Shown here one piece after another: positions 1-8,315 of a DNA stretch of 64,000 nt. Every line of letters starts with the position of its first letter. The first letter of the stretch is position 1. The notes below the pieces were generated by a model. It was not told the origin of the DNA. It searched no databases and was given only the letters and a program-made list of their open reading frames with translations. The stretch is from Chitinophaga filiformis (GTDB lineage: Bacteria; Bacteroidota; Bacteroidia; Chitinophagales; Chitinophagaceae), in NCBI RefSeq assembly GCF_900102545.1, contig NZ_FNBN01000004.1:372001-436000 (forward strand). Direction: 5' to 3'. Position numbers and translations under genes: made by a program.

Positions 1-22
1 TTATGAAAATGATTTTCTTCAT
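1..22 (-). CDS. start of next operon gene (partial)
   Basis: An ATG at 22-20 overlaps the TGA stop of the flippase gene (21-19) in the ATGA arrangement typical of translationally coupled genes. The seven readable codons give MKKIIFI, a plausible start for a cytoplasmic enzyme or glycosyltransferase, and then the window ends. The function cannot be told. It is called only because of the stop/start overlap and the uninterrupted operon direction. Confidence 0.5.
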
Positions 23-1305
23 GCTTTAGTCTTGTTGAAATTAAACCAGGGCATCGCATAAACGTGAATACTCAGATACCACACCACAATGAAATTAACT
101 ACGCATACGATGAAACTGGAATAAGCGGCTCCTATCGGGCCAATGTATTTTACCAGCACGTAAGACAATATTAACTGCAGAATAGACAATGAAGAGGTAA
201 CTATTGCCAGCTTCGCTGTCTTCTTCGAGTAAAATATGTAAATTCCAACTATTAAATACATACCCTGGAAAGCCTGTGTAAACATAGCCCAACCTATATA
301 CTTGGCAGACTCAAGGTAGCGCACCGAGAGGAAATGATAAACTATAAAATAGGATACAAACGAAAAGATCAGCGCCAGTACCAAAACAGCTACCATATAT
401 ATGTAGGTGAATTTAACAAGTTTGCCTTTTTGTTCCGGCTGATTGCTGGCCAGCAACTTATAGACATATGGTACATACGCATTGTGGAAGGCCATTACCA
501 GAAAAGACAGCAACAGGCCAAACTGAAATCCTGTTGAGTAAAGACCCGCTTCAGCTACTCCACAAAATTTGGTTATATATATTCTGTCAATACCCGTGCG
601 GATCCATATGCCCAATGTATGAGGAATCATTGGTAAGCCAAAGGCCAGCGCATCTCTTATGTACTTCTTATTGATCTTAAATTTTAAATAGCCTCGTTTG
701 AACAATACAAACATGCTAACTATAAAAAACAGTACAGAAGTTATAATCATTGCACCAATACGTCCATCCGCACCCATCCGCATAGATGCCAGGAAGAATA
801 CAGTAAGACAAATATTGATAACACTCTGGGTGATCTGGTACCCGCCAAAAGCCAGCGGTCTCTCTTCCAATCTCCAAAGATCAAGATTGATAGCGGTTCC
901 CCCCTGGCTGGCCGCAACCAGAACACCTATGAATAGGAAAAACGGCGCTATGGATGTTAATGAAGAGACATAGCCGGCAGTCGCGGCCATTATTATTCCA
1001 ACAATGATTGTGGCACAAAAAATAACAATAAATATGCTGCTGATATATTCAGCTATTTCCTCCTTTGAGTAATGATAGAAGTTTGCCGCCATCGCACCAT
1101 TTAAATTCAGACCGATAAAAATGAGCAGGATGGAGATATAAACGTTGTAGTTTGATACAACACCATAATCCGCTGGCGACAAATAATGTGTCAGAAAAGG
1201 AAGTAATAAAAAAGGGATTGCCTTGTTAATTGCGTCAGTAATCGTATAAATAATACTTTTCTGAAATAAAGGATGCTTAATTATATTCTTACTGAACAAT
1301 TTCAT
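19..1305 (-). CDS. Wzx-type polysaccharide flippase
   Basis: This is an integral membrane protein of 428 residues with about twelve hydrophobic segments and the N-terminal signature of the MOP/polysaccharide-synthase family (LPFLTHYLSPADYG, near residue 37). Family members flip lipid-linked oligosaccharide repeat units across the inner membrane. A GTG two codons upstream (1311) is possible, but the ATG at 1305 is preferred. The gene ends the readable part of the nonulosonate operon, 9 bp after the sialidase-like gene, so the cargo is probably a repeat unit carrying the nonulosonic acid made by the genes upstream. No Wzy polymerase is visible in the window; it may lie beyond the left edge. The family is clear; the substrate is inferred. 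Confidence 0.88.
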   Translation of the reverse strand: MKLFSKNIIKHPLFQKSIIYTITDAINKAIPFLLLPFLTHYLSPADYGVVSNYNVYISILLIFIGLNLNGAMAANFYHYSKEEIAEYISSIFIVIFCATIIVGIIMAATAGYVSSLTSIAPFFLFIGVLVAASQGGTAINLDLWRLEERPLAFGGYQITQSVINICLTVFFLASMRMGADGRIGAMIITSVLFFIVSMFVLFKRGYLKFKINKKYIRDALAFGLPMIPHTLGIWIRTGIDRIYITKFCGVAEAGLYSTGFQFGLLLSFLVMAFHNAYVPYVYKLLASNQPEQKGKLVKFTYIYMVAVLVLALIFSFVSYFIVYHFLSVRYLESAKYIGWAMFTQAFQGMYLIVGIYIFYSKKTAKLAIVTSSLSILQLILSYVLVKYIGPIGAAYSSFIVCVVNFIVVWYLSIHVYAMPWFNFNKTKA

Positions 1306-1314
1306 GCTCACGAC

Positions 1315-2517
1315 TTATTTAATCAGGTTCTTCAAAGACAATCTATCAAAATACACTATCGGCTTGTAGGAATTATCCCTTATTGCATAAGTTACAAAAA
1401 CAGTATCATGACGATCATTGTATATAGTTGGATACAAATAGTTCAGATCCTTGTTGCTACGCAGATTAGTGGGATTCATCCATTCATCACCACCTGTTAC
1501 GCTGTAGGCAAATGTAAGTGGATTCCTGTTATTGGTGCCTGGCGTATAAACAGCATTGTTCCAGATCATGATGAGAGAATCTGTACGGTTTAAGCTTTTC
1601 ACAACCTGAGGCGACTCCGGTGTATTGATCCCGGACTTATAAAGACCACTCCAGGTAACTCCATTGTCAGTGCTTTTGGAGAAATAAATAAACCCTTGTC
1701 TGGTGCGTATATTCATTTTGAGCGTTCCCTTTTTGTCAATAGCAGTCACTCCCGGCTCCATAAGCGCAAAATAGGTTTTTAAATATTTGGACTTCAACCA
1801 GGTCTTCCCCATATCATCAGAATAATAACAAAAGATTACCTGCTGGTCGAACTCTTTTGAAATATTCTTTGCAAAAGCGACAGGGACAATAATTCTTTTA
1901 TTATTAATAATGACTCTGTCATTATTTAAAATGTGATAACCCTGCGTTGTATTGATCATTCTTGGGTCCCCCCAGGTTTCGCCATTATCCGAAGACTCCT
2001 TAACATAAAGATCGATTTTTGAATCGCTGTGCTTCACACTGAAAATCATCAACAGCTTATTAGCACCAACCCTTACTAAATTAGGATTCATTGTATTGAT
2101 CGTAGCTATATTTTCCTGCAATACGAATTCGGGCGACCATGAGTTACCGTTGTTCGTACTTTTCCGGGCCACAATATCTGAATGCATGAAGTCATCAAAT
2201 CCATTGGGTTGATAGCGTGTACATGCTATCATCAATGAGCTGTCATTCAGTCTGATTACAGACGCATATGCATATGCACCTGATTTTACATTGTCCGGCA
2301 CAAATAGCGCCTGGCTTTTAACGGGCATTTCAGTAACACCTCCAATAAGCTTAATGTCTGAATCGAACAGCGGTGAATCCTGAATATCCTCATAGAAGGC
2401 CTGATTGTTCTCTTTGGTGCACGCTGTTGCAAATGTCAGTACAGTTATAAATAATAATGCCTGGCAGGTGGGAGAAATAGACTTGTTGATCGAAGGTAAA
2501 AAGCTTCTAAGTTTCAT
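1315..2517 (-). CDS. sialidase-like BNR/Asp-box lipoprotein
   Basis: A 400-residue exported protein. The N-terminus has a hydrophobic segment ending in a lipobox (FATAC, Cys33), so it should be a lipoprotein. Five Asp-box (BNR) motifs of the form S-x-D-x-G-x-T-W lie near residues 119-127, 175-182, 232-240, 281-289 and 339-346, giving the six-bladed propeller of sialidases. The classical FRIP motif is not evident, so catalysis is unproven. It sits directly between the CMP-sugar synthetase gene and the flippase gene in a nonulosonate biosynthesis operon. It may trim or bind the nonulosonic acid on the cell's own surface polymer, or act on a related glycan. The fold assignment is firm; the enzymatic role is inference. 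Confidence 0.8.
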   Translation of the reverse strand: MKLRSFLPSINKSISPTCQALLFITVLTFATACTKENNQAFYEDIQDSPLFDSDIKLIGGVTEMPVKSQALFVPDNVKSGAYAYASVIRLNDSSLMIACTRYQPNGFDDFMHSDIVARKSTNNGNSWSPEFVLQENIATINTMNPNLVRVGANKLLMIFSVKHSDSKIDLYVKESSDNGETWGDPRMINTTQGYHILNNDRVIINNKRIIVPVAFAKNISKEFDQQVIFCYYSDDMGKTWLKSKYLKTYFALMEPGVTAIDKKGTLKMNIRTRQGFIYFSKSTDNGVTWSGLYKSGINTPESPQVVKSLNRTDSLIMIWNNAVYTPGTNNRNPLTFAYSVTGGDEWMNPTNLRSNKDLNYLYPTIYNDRHDTVFVTYAIRDNSYKPIVYFDRLSLKNLIK

Positions 2518-2534
2518 AGTATAAAAGATGGCAT

Positions 2535-3224
2535 TTATAGGAACGTTTTTTTACTAAGCAAAAACTCTGAGAATTCCCAATCCAATGGAGTGTCGATATC
2601 TACCGACTCAGCCTCTTCCATAATATATTTTCTTATTTTCGTAAACTGGTTAAGAGGGCTGCGTTTTAATGACTCTATATTTATTACGTAAATAGCACCG
2701 TTATATTCCCATACCCGGGGACAATCCTGTCTTCTTATAAAATTGCCCTGTTTTGATTTAACCAGGTATCCTTCATTGTTCTCTTCGAATAAAACGGTGT
2801 ACGGGTTAGCTTTTGTTTCTTTTACTGATACTACCATATCCAATTCCGGGCTGAAGGCCTGAAGCGCTTCACGGATATTGTCTGTAGTTCTGAAAGGGCT
2901 TGTTGGCTGCAATATGACCAATACATCAAAAAAATGCCCCTGTTTCTCGTAAAAATCGATGGCATGAAGACATACTTCATAAGTACCGGAATTATCTTCT
3001 GCCAGGTAGGCCGGCCGCAAAAACGGAACACTTATCCCATTTGCTTCTGCCACTGCTTTAATATCTTCTGCATCAGTAGAGATGCAGATGTTTTCGATTG
3101 CTGTTAAAGGCTTCACAGCATCTATGGCATAGTTGATTAATGGTTTTCCCCCTAAAGGTTTGATGTTCTTTCCAGGCACTCCTTTAGACCCTCCCCGCGC
3201 TGGAATAAGAAATAATGTTTTCAT
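2535..3224 (-). CDS. neuA: CMP-nonulosonate cytidylyltransferase (NeuA/LegF type)
   Basis: A 229-residue acylneuraminate cytidylyltransferase with the N-terminal nucleotide-binding signature IPARGGSKGVPGKNIKPLGG (residues 7-26). It would join CTP and a nonulosonic acid to give the CMP-sugar used by the transferase. The length matches the family without extra domains. It lies 10 bp after the CBS nucleotidyltransferase gene and 17 bp before the sialidase-like gene. Because the pathway genes around it are of the legionaminic acid type, CMP-legionaminate synthase (LegF) is as likely as CMP-Neu5Ac synthase; sequence alone does not settle this. Confidence 0.92.
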   Translation of the reverse strand: MKTLFLIPARGGSKGVPGKNIKPLGGKPLINYAIDAVKPLTAIENICISTDAEDIKAVAEANGISVPFLRPAYLAEDNSGTYEVCLHAIDFYEKQGHFFDVLVILQPTSPFRTTDNIREALQAFSPELDMVVSVKETKANPYTVLFEENNEGYLVKSKQGNFIRRQDCPRVWEYNGAIYVINIESLKRSPLNQFTKIRKYIMEEAESVDIDTPLDWEFSEFLLSKKTFL

Positions 3225-3234
3225 TGGATAAACA

Positions 3235-4287
3235 TCATAGATTTAAGTGCTTAATATCCTCTTGCGCCTTCTTATAATCATCCATTCTTCCAATGTCCAG
3301 CCAATAACCAAGAATAGGAAAGGTGATCAGTTTTTTGCCTTTCCCAATCAGCTCTTCAATTAAGTCCGTCACATTAAAAAACTCATTGTGCGGAACATGC
3401 TCCAGCATTTCACTTTTCATCAGGTAAATACCGGCATTTGAATAATATGTATACCTTGGTTTTTCCTTTAATGAAGAGATCCTGTTATGTTCGTCTGTCT
3501 CCATGACCGCATATGGTATGTCAACATGGTAACTGATAGCTGCTACTGACATGTCAGCATCCTGTTCTACAAAATCATTGTAAAACTCATGGAAATCAAT
3601 GTCAGTCAGGATATCGGAATTCATGATCAACAAATGTTTCTTGCTATAGCTCTTAACCTTCCTTGCTGCGCCGATCGTTCCCATTGGGAAGTCTTCTTCT
3701 ATATAATTGATAGTTGCGCCTTTTGCATATCCATCACCGAAGTAATCCCTGATCTTATGTCCGAGGTAGTTGATGCTGAGATATATGTTATCAACACCAT
3801 GGTTGATAAGGCGATCTATGTTGTGTTCTATTATTGGTTTGGGTCCTACTTTCAACAATGGCTTAGGGGTATGTTCTGTCAGAGGAAGCAGTCGCTGGCC
3901 TTTCCCGCCGGCCATTAACACCGCTTCCACCGGTATTATTCTTCGCAGATGTTCCAGGTCAAGAATACCAAGAATACTCATCTCTTCGTTCACTACCGGG
4001 ATAAAACGCAGGTTGCGTTCTCTGAAAGCCTTCAACTCCTGGGAAGTTGGCTGAAAGGAGAAAACAAACTTACAGGGATAGTGGCCTGCCTTACTAATGG
4101 GATCATTTACATTAACATCCTGCAACAAGCCTCTTCTGATATCTCCATCTGTGATGGAGCCCAATAAACAACCTTTTTCATCAGCAATAAACAATACGCC
4201 GTTCACAAGGCCGAGTTGATCCAGCTGTTTTAAAGCATCCTTGATATTGGCATTGCTGTTGATAATATAACGTTCCCAATTCTTCAT
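3235..4287 (-). CDS. CBS-domain sugar nucleotidyltransferase (PtmE-like)
   Basis: A 350-residue protein with two CBS motifs in the first 118 residues, followed by an NTP-transferase domain that begins with the pyrophosphorylase loop AVLMAGGKGQRLLPL (about residue 122) and the nearby TPKPLLKVGPKPI. This CBS-plus-nucleotidyltransferase layout is that of Campylobacter PtmE, which makes GDP-glucosamine for the GDP-linked legionaminic acid route. The gene lies between the NeuC-type epimerase (start codon abuts its stop) and NeuA. The CBS pair suggests nucleotide regulation. An alternative is a GDP-mannose-type pyrophosphorylase, but context favours the nonulosonate route. Confidence 0.85.
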   Translation of the reverse strand: MKNWERYIINSNANIKDALKQLDQLGLVNGVLFIADEKGCLLGSITDGDIRRGLLQDVNVNDPISKAGHYPCKFVFSFQPTSQELKAFRERNLRFIPVVNEEMSILGILDLEHLRRIIPVEAVLMAGGKGQRLLPLTEHTPKPLLKVGPKPIIEHNIDRLINHGVDNIYLSINYLGHKIRDYFGDGYAKGATINYIEEDFPMGTIGAARKVKSYSKKHLLIMNSDILTDIDFHEFYNDFVEQDADMSVAAISYHVDIPYAVMETDEHNRISSLKEKPRYTYYSNAGIYLMKSEMLEHVPHNEFFNVTDLIEELIGKGKKLITFPILGYWLDIGRMDDYKKAQEDIKHLNL

Positions 4288-5445
4288 TTACAGATCGTAA
4301 AATTTCTTCTTAATGTTTTTGGTTTCAATAAACTGGCACAGTTTATCAAGAATCTTACCAGTTGTCTGTCCATCTCCATAAGGATTGTTCACCTGCTGGC
4401 AGAATTCCCGGAATTCAGGTGACAATGCTTTGCTCAATCCCTGTTTTATGGAAGCTTCATCTGGCGCTACCTGGATAACGCTTTCTGCTGCCATCCGCCC
4501 ACCCTGCCTGTCGCCTATATTCAATGTAGGGATTCTGAAAGAAGGCACTTCTATAATACCACTTGAAGAATTACCTACTACCGCCTCCACGTATTGTATT
4601 AATGACAAATAACGCTTCTGGCCAAGCGAAGGGAAAGCATAAATACGGCCCCGGTATTGCTTTTCCAGTTCCTTTATCAGATCAATAATTACTCTTCCAT
4701 CTGTATCCGCATTAGGATACGTGATCACGATCTGGAGTCCTTCGGTGGCAATCAATGCACGGATCAACGCAGCAAACTGGTCAGCAGCACTATTCTTCTC
4801 CAGTGTAACCGGATGATACGTCACCAGTACAGTAGGCAAAGAGAGATCGATACCCAGATTTTCTTCCAGCTCCTGTTTTGTCATCCGGGGCAGATGCATG
4901 ATGCTATCTATACCGATAGCGCCAACATTAAACACTCTTTCCGGCGCTTCTCCAAGCTGTATTACCCTCTTTCTATAAGTCTCTGTTGCGGTGAAATGCA
5001 GATAGGACATCTTGGTGATAGCATGACGGAACGCCTCATCCATAGCTCCTTCCGTGGTTTCACCTCCATTGAGGTGAATGATAGGAATCTGCGCAATATA
5101 GGCAGCGGTTGCAGCCGCGAAAGCTTCAAACCTGTCACCAAGTATCACTACCCAATCAGGTTGTAAGGCGTTAAAAGCATCCGCAAAACCAATCATTCCC
5201 AATCCGGTAGATTTCGTAACCCCCGCGGCAGTATCGCTCGACAAGAGCATATCCACTTTCACATCAATGTGAAATCCGTCTGCTTCGATCTGCTTATACG
5301 TGAGACCAAATTCCGGAGAAAGATGCATTCCGGTTACCAGCAACTGCAATTGCAGGTCTTCCCGTTCCCTGATGGCCTTCATCAAAGGTGACAGTAGCCC
5401 ATATTCAGCGCGGGTACCTGTAACTATACAGATCTTTCTTATCAT
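4288..5445 (-). CDS. neuC: hydrolysing UDP/GDP-sugar 2-epimerase (NeuC/LegG type)
   Basis: A 385-residue hydrolysing 2-epimerase. The N-terminal signature TGTRAEYGLLSPLM (from residue 9), the central GDRFEAFAAA and HLNGGETTEGAMDEAFRHA motifs and the C-terminal VVGNSSSGIIEV nucleotide-binding loop are those of NeuC/LegG. It releases the nucleotide and inverts C2 to give the hexose substrate for the NeuB-type synthase. Its ATG overlaps the synthase stop by 4 bp, and its stop abuts the next gene, so all three are probably translationally coupled. In the legionaminic version the substrate is a 2,4-diacetamido-6-deoxy sugar; which substrate applies here is inferred from legB and legC. Confidence 0.93.
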   Translation of the reverse strand: MIRKICIVTGTRAEYGLLSPLMKAIREREDLQLQLLVTGMHLSPEFGLTYKQIEADGFHIDVKVDMLLSSDTAAGVTKSTGLGMIGFADAFNALQPDWVVILGDRFEAFAAATAAYIAQIPIIHLNGGETTEGAMDEAFRHAITKMSYLHFTATETYRKRVIQLGEAPERVFNVGAIGIDSIMHLPRMTKQELEENLGIDLSLPTVLVTYHPVTLEKNSAADQFAALIRALIATEGLQIVITYPNADTDGRVIIDLIKELEKQYRGRIYAFPSLGQKRYLSLIQYVEAVVGNSSSGIIEVPSFRIPTLNIGDRQGGRMAAESVIQVAPDEASIKQGLSKALSPEFREFCQQVNNPYGDGQTTGKILDKLCQFIETKNIKKKFYDL

Positions 5446-6446
5446 AGCTCTATCAACTCATCGGTCTGAAAATCCCTGGCGGCTTTCTTACCTAATACGT
5501 CATACCATAACATCGGACTGATACCATTTCCCGGCCTCTTTACTGTTATATTGTCTTCCGTCAATATTTCTCCAGCCTTTATATCCTTTGCAGCCACGAT
5601 GCTTTTCCTGGCAATCGCTTTATTCTTCGTTTCTGATTTTGACGGTGTCTTTTCACCACTACCCAATGCCTTTTCAGTGTTCCGGATAGCACTTACCATT
5701 GCCTTCAATTCCTGTGGATCAAGAGATGCGGCATGATCAGGCCCCTCCATCGTTTTGTCTATTGTGTAGTGCTTCTCTATCACAGTAGCGCCTAATGCCA
5801 CTGCAGCTACCGGCGCTTCAATGCCAGGAGTGTGGTCAGAATATCCTACCCTGATGCTGAACTCCTTTTCGATGCTTTGCATTGCCCTGAGGTTTGCATC
5901 CTCAAAAGGAGTAGGATATTCCGTGTTACAATGCAACACGACAATATTCTCCTTCTTTGCACCATGATCCAGCAACACTTTCAACGCAGCATGAATTTCA
6001 GCCATCTCAGACATCCCGGTTGAGACGATGAGCTGTTCGAAACTCTTTGCCATTTTTATCAGGTAGGGCATATTGGTCAGTTCTCCTGAAGGGATCTTGC
6101 CGTGTGTCATACCCAGCGATTTCAGAAAATCGATACTGGGGAAATCGAATGGCGTAGAAAGAAACATGATATTCTTACTGTCAGCATAATTCCTCAACTC
6201 TTCAAACTGATCAAACTTCAGCTCTAATTTCCTGATCATATTCAGCTGGTTCTCTGCTGCATCAGTACTGACTTTTTGATATGCCGCTTTTTCTGCAAAT
6301 TTTGACACCAGCTTTTCAGCAATGAATGTCTGAAACTTCACTGCATCGGCCTTTGCATCTGCAGCAATATCAATCAGCTGTTTGGCCAACGCCATATCAC
6401 CGTTATGATTTACACCTGCTTCTGCTATTATAAATACTTTATCCAT
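5442..6446 (-). CDS. neuB: nonulosonate synthase (NeuB/LegI type)
   Basis: A 334-residue synthase that condenses phosphoenolpyruvate with an N-acyl hexosamine to form a nine-carbon sugar. Residues 1-270 form the TIM-barrel part, with EAGVNHNGDM near the start, PSGELTNMPYL, STGMSEMAEI, HCNTEYPTPFEDANL and GYSDHTPG. The last 55 residues are the SAF (antifreeze-like) domain that closes the active site in the dimer. Length is normal. It overlaps the following epimerase gene by 4 bp. The context of a LegB/LegC pair suggests legionaminic acid or a stereoisomer rather than Neu5Ac. Confidence 0.94.
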   Translation of the reverse strand: MDKVFIIAEAGVNHNGDMALAKQLIDIAADAKADAVKFQTFIAEKLVSKFAEKAAYQKVSTDAAENQLNMIRKLELKFDQFEELRNYADSKNIMFLSTPFDFPSIDFLKSLGMTHGKIPSGELTNMPYLIKMAKSFEQLIVSTGMSEMAEIHAALKVLLDHGAKKENIVVLHCNTEYPTPFEDANLRAMQSIEKEFSIRVGYSDHTPGIEAPVAAVALGATVIEKHYTIDKTMEGPDHAASLDPQELKAMVSAIRNTEKALGSGEKTPSKSETKNKAIARKSIVAAKDIKAGEILTEDNITVKRPGNGISPMLWYDVLGKKAARDFQTDELIEL

Positions 6447-6475
6447 GTTTGTTCCAAATTAGTGTGATCCTCTTC

Positions 6476-7129
6476 CTATTTGCCTTCCTGCAATCCTTCT
6501 GGTGGTTCATTCATCCGGAGGATCCTTCCCGGATTTCCCACTACTACTGCATAATCAGGTACATCTCTTATAATAACCGATCCTGCACCAATAGTTGCCC
6601 ATTTTCCTATCTTAACTCCCTGTATTACTGCTGCCCCGATCCCGATATGTGTTCCTTCTCCTACCCGGACATTCCCTGCCAGAGCTGCATTGGGGGAAAT
6701 ATGTACATAGTCGGCCAACACGCAGTCATGATCAACGGAACAATTTGTATTAATAATAACATGATCACCGATTCCAGCTTCACTATTAATACTTACTCCG
6801 GCCATCACCACCGTTCCCCTGCCAATTGTACAACGGGAAGATATATTGGCAGATGGATGAATAATGGTAGCCCATTCAGCTGCCAGCTTCCCGGCCAGTT
6901 TTTTGCGTACCAGATTATTTCCTACTGCAATGATCATCGCAGAATCGGCCGCCTTAAAGTCATCATTCAGACTGCCGGACACCGGGTAACCCAGCAACTG
7001 CGTTGCGGCGCCATACTCATCATAAATACCGGCACAGCGCTGCCCGTTCACTTCCAGCAGCTCCAGTATCACCTTTGCATGACCACCTGCGCCATAAAGA
7101 AATATTTTTCTGATCATTTCCGGAGACAT
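6476..7129 (-). CDS. sugar O/N-acetyltransferase (NeuD/PglD family)
   Basis: A 217-residue acetyltransferase. The N-terminal Rossmann-like sugar-binding part begins IFLYGAGGHAKVI (about residue 9), and the C-terminal half (from about residue 95) shows the hexapeptide repeats of a left-handed beta helix that binds acetyl-CoA. In legionaminic acid pathways this family member (LegH) acetylates the 4-amino group made by LegC; NeuD members O-acetylate sialic acid. Position directly after legC favours the LegH role. The first ATG (7129) is used, but a second at codon 5 is equally possible. It is followed 29 bp later by the synthase gene. Confidence 0.88.
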   Translation of the reverse strand: MSPEMIRKIFLYGAGGHAKVILELLEVNGQRCAGIYDEYGAATQLLGYPVSGSLNDDFKAADSAMIIAVGNNLVRKKLAGKLAAEWATIIHPSANISSRCTIGRGTVVMAGVSINSEAGIGDHVIINTNCSVDHDCVLADYVHISPNAALAGNVRVGEGTHIGIGAAVIQGVKIGKWATIGAGSVIIRDVPDYAVVVGNPGRILRMNEPPEGLQEGK

Positions 7130-7160
7130 CTTCGGCGTTTGAATATGCTTATCACCGTTA

Positions 7161-8309
7161 TTATTTCCTTACACTACTCGGTATATTTACCACCCGCTCT
7201 TCCAGCCATTCGGCATTACTAAGATCACCATGCTGACAATGGGCATACATGGGCAACCTGTTCATTAAACGCCAGATTGGACGTGTCATTACTTTGCTAT
7301 CATTGCTTTCTTTCAGAAAGGCCTGTTGCTGCAAATGATCCTGGAAAATGAGGGTGTTCAACCAGTAGTTTGCTTTGGTACCTTCCTTCTCCTTTACAAA
7401 AGAAACGGATGAACCCTCAAAGAAGTTACTGTACATGCCTGCCAGCTCACGTTTATTTTTAAGCATAGCATCCAGCTGCTCAAGTTGAGCACATGCCAGC
7501 GCTGCATTCAGATTAGGCATGCGATAGTTATATGCTATGTCGTCGTGCACAAATTCGTAAGCGTGCGGAATCTTAGCTGTTGTGGACAAATGTTTCGCTT
7601 TCTTTGCTATAGCTTCATCATCGGTAACAATAGCGCCTCCGCCCCCACATGTCACTGTTTTATTCCCATTAAAACTGAAAACACCGATCTTACCGAAAGT
7701 ACCTGTATGCTTATCTCCCACATAGCTTCCTAACGATTCGGCGGCGTCTTCCACAAGCGGGATATTATACTTAACGCAAACTGCAGCGATTTCTGTTATT
7801 CTTGCCGGAAAACCAAATGTATGCATCGGAACACAAGCAGCTATTCGCCTCCCTGTTGTTTTGTTAATGCATTCCCCTTTTGCATTAACTGTCGCATGTT
7901 CTTCCAGAAAAGCCTGCAACGCAACAGGGGATAATCCCATTGTATCTTTGTCTACATCGGCAAAAACAGGTATGGCTCCGGCATGTGAAATGGCATTGGC
8001 AGTAGCTACGAATGTAAGCGACTGTGTAATCACTTCTTCGCCGTATTTCACTCCGGCCAATACAAGCGCCAGATGTAATGCTGTTGTACCATTTACAGTA
8101 GCAATGGCATACCTGGCTCCTGTAATCTCTGCCATCATTTCTTCAAAGCGTGTCACATAAGCACCTACTGAAGAAACAAAAGTAGAATCGATTGTATCAG
8201 TAACGTATTCCTTTTCTTTTCCGCCAAAATATGGTGCGTGCAGGGGAATAAATCCTTCCGCGTCGTTAAAAGTACGCCTGATAAAGTTTAGTATATGTGA
8301 AGTTTCCAT
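7161..8309 (-). CDS. PLP sugar aminotransferase (LegC-type)
   Basis: A 382-residue DegT/DnrJ/EryC1/StrS aminotransferase. The internal-aldimine lysine is probably the one in SFNGNKTVTCGGGG, the usual place for this family, and GTFGKIGVFSFNGNK precedes it. LegC-type enzymes put an amino group on C4 of the 4-keto-6-deoxy intermediate made by LegB. It lies 6 bp after the dehydratase gene and 31 bp before the acetyltransferase gene, giving the dehydratase-aminotransferase-acetyltransferase order expected for a 2,4-diacetamido sugar. Related aminotransferases act in bacillosamine pathways, but the adjacent NeuB/NeuC/NeuA genes point to a nonulosonic acid. Confidence 0.9.
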   Translation of the reverse strand: METSHILNFIRRTFNDAEGFIPLHAPYFGGKEKEYVTDTIDSTFVSSVGAYVTRFEEMMAEITGARYAIATVNGTTALHLALVLAGVKYGEEVITQSLTFVATANAISHAGAIPVFADVDKDTMGLSPVALQAFLEEHATVNAKGECINKTTGRRIAACVPMHTFGFPARITEIAAVCVKYNIPLVEDAAESLGSYVGDKHTGTFGKIGVFSFNGNKTVTCGGGGAIVTDDEAIAKKAKHLSTTAKIPHAYEFVHDDIAYNYRMPNLNAALACAQLEQLDAMLKNKRELAGMYSNFFEGSSVSFVKEKEGTKANYWLNTLIFQDHLQQQAFLKESNDSKVMTRPIWRLMNRLPMYAHCQHGDLSNAEWLEERVVNIPSSVRK

Positions 8310-8315
8310 TAAGTA

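Noticed and set aside
6449..7222. Long open frame of 257 codons on the plus strand
   Set aside because: It lies antisense to the NeuD-type gene, whose protein has clear hexapeptide repeats; the plus-strand product is Tyr/His/Cys/Ser-rich with no recognisable motif.
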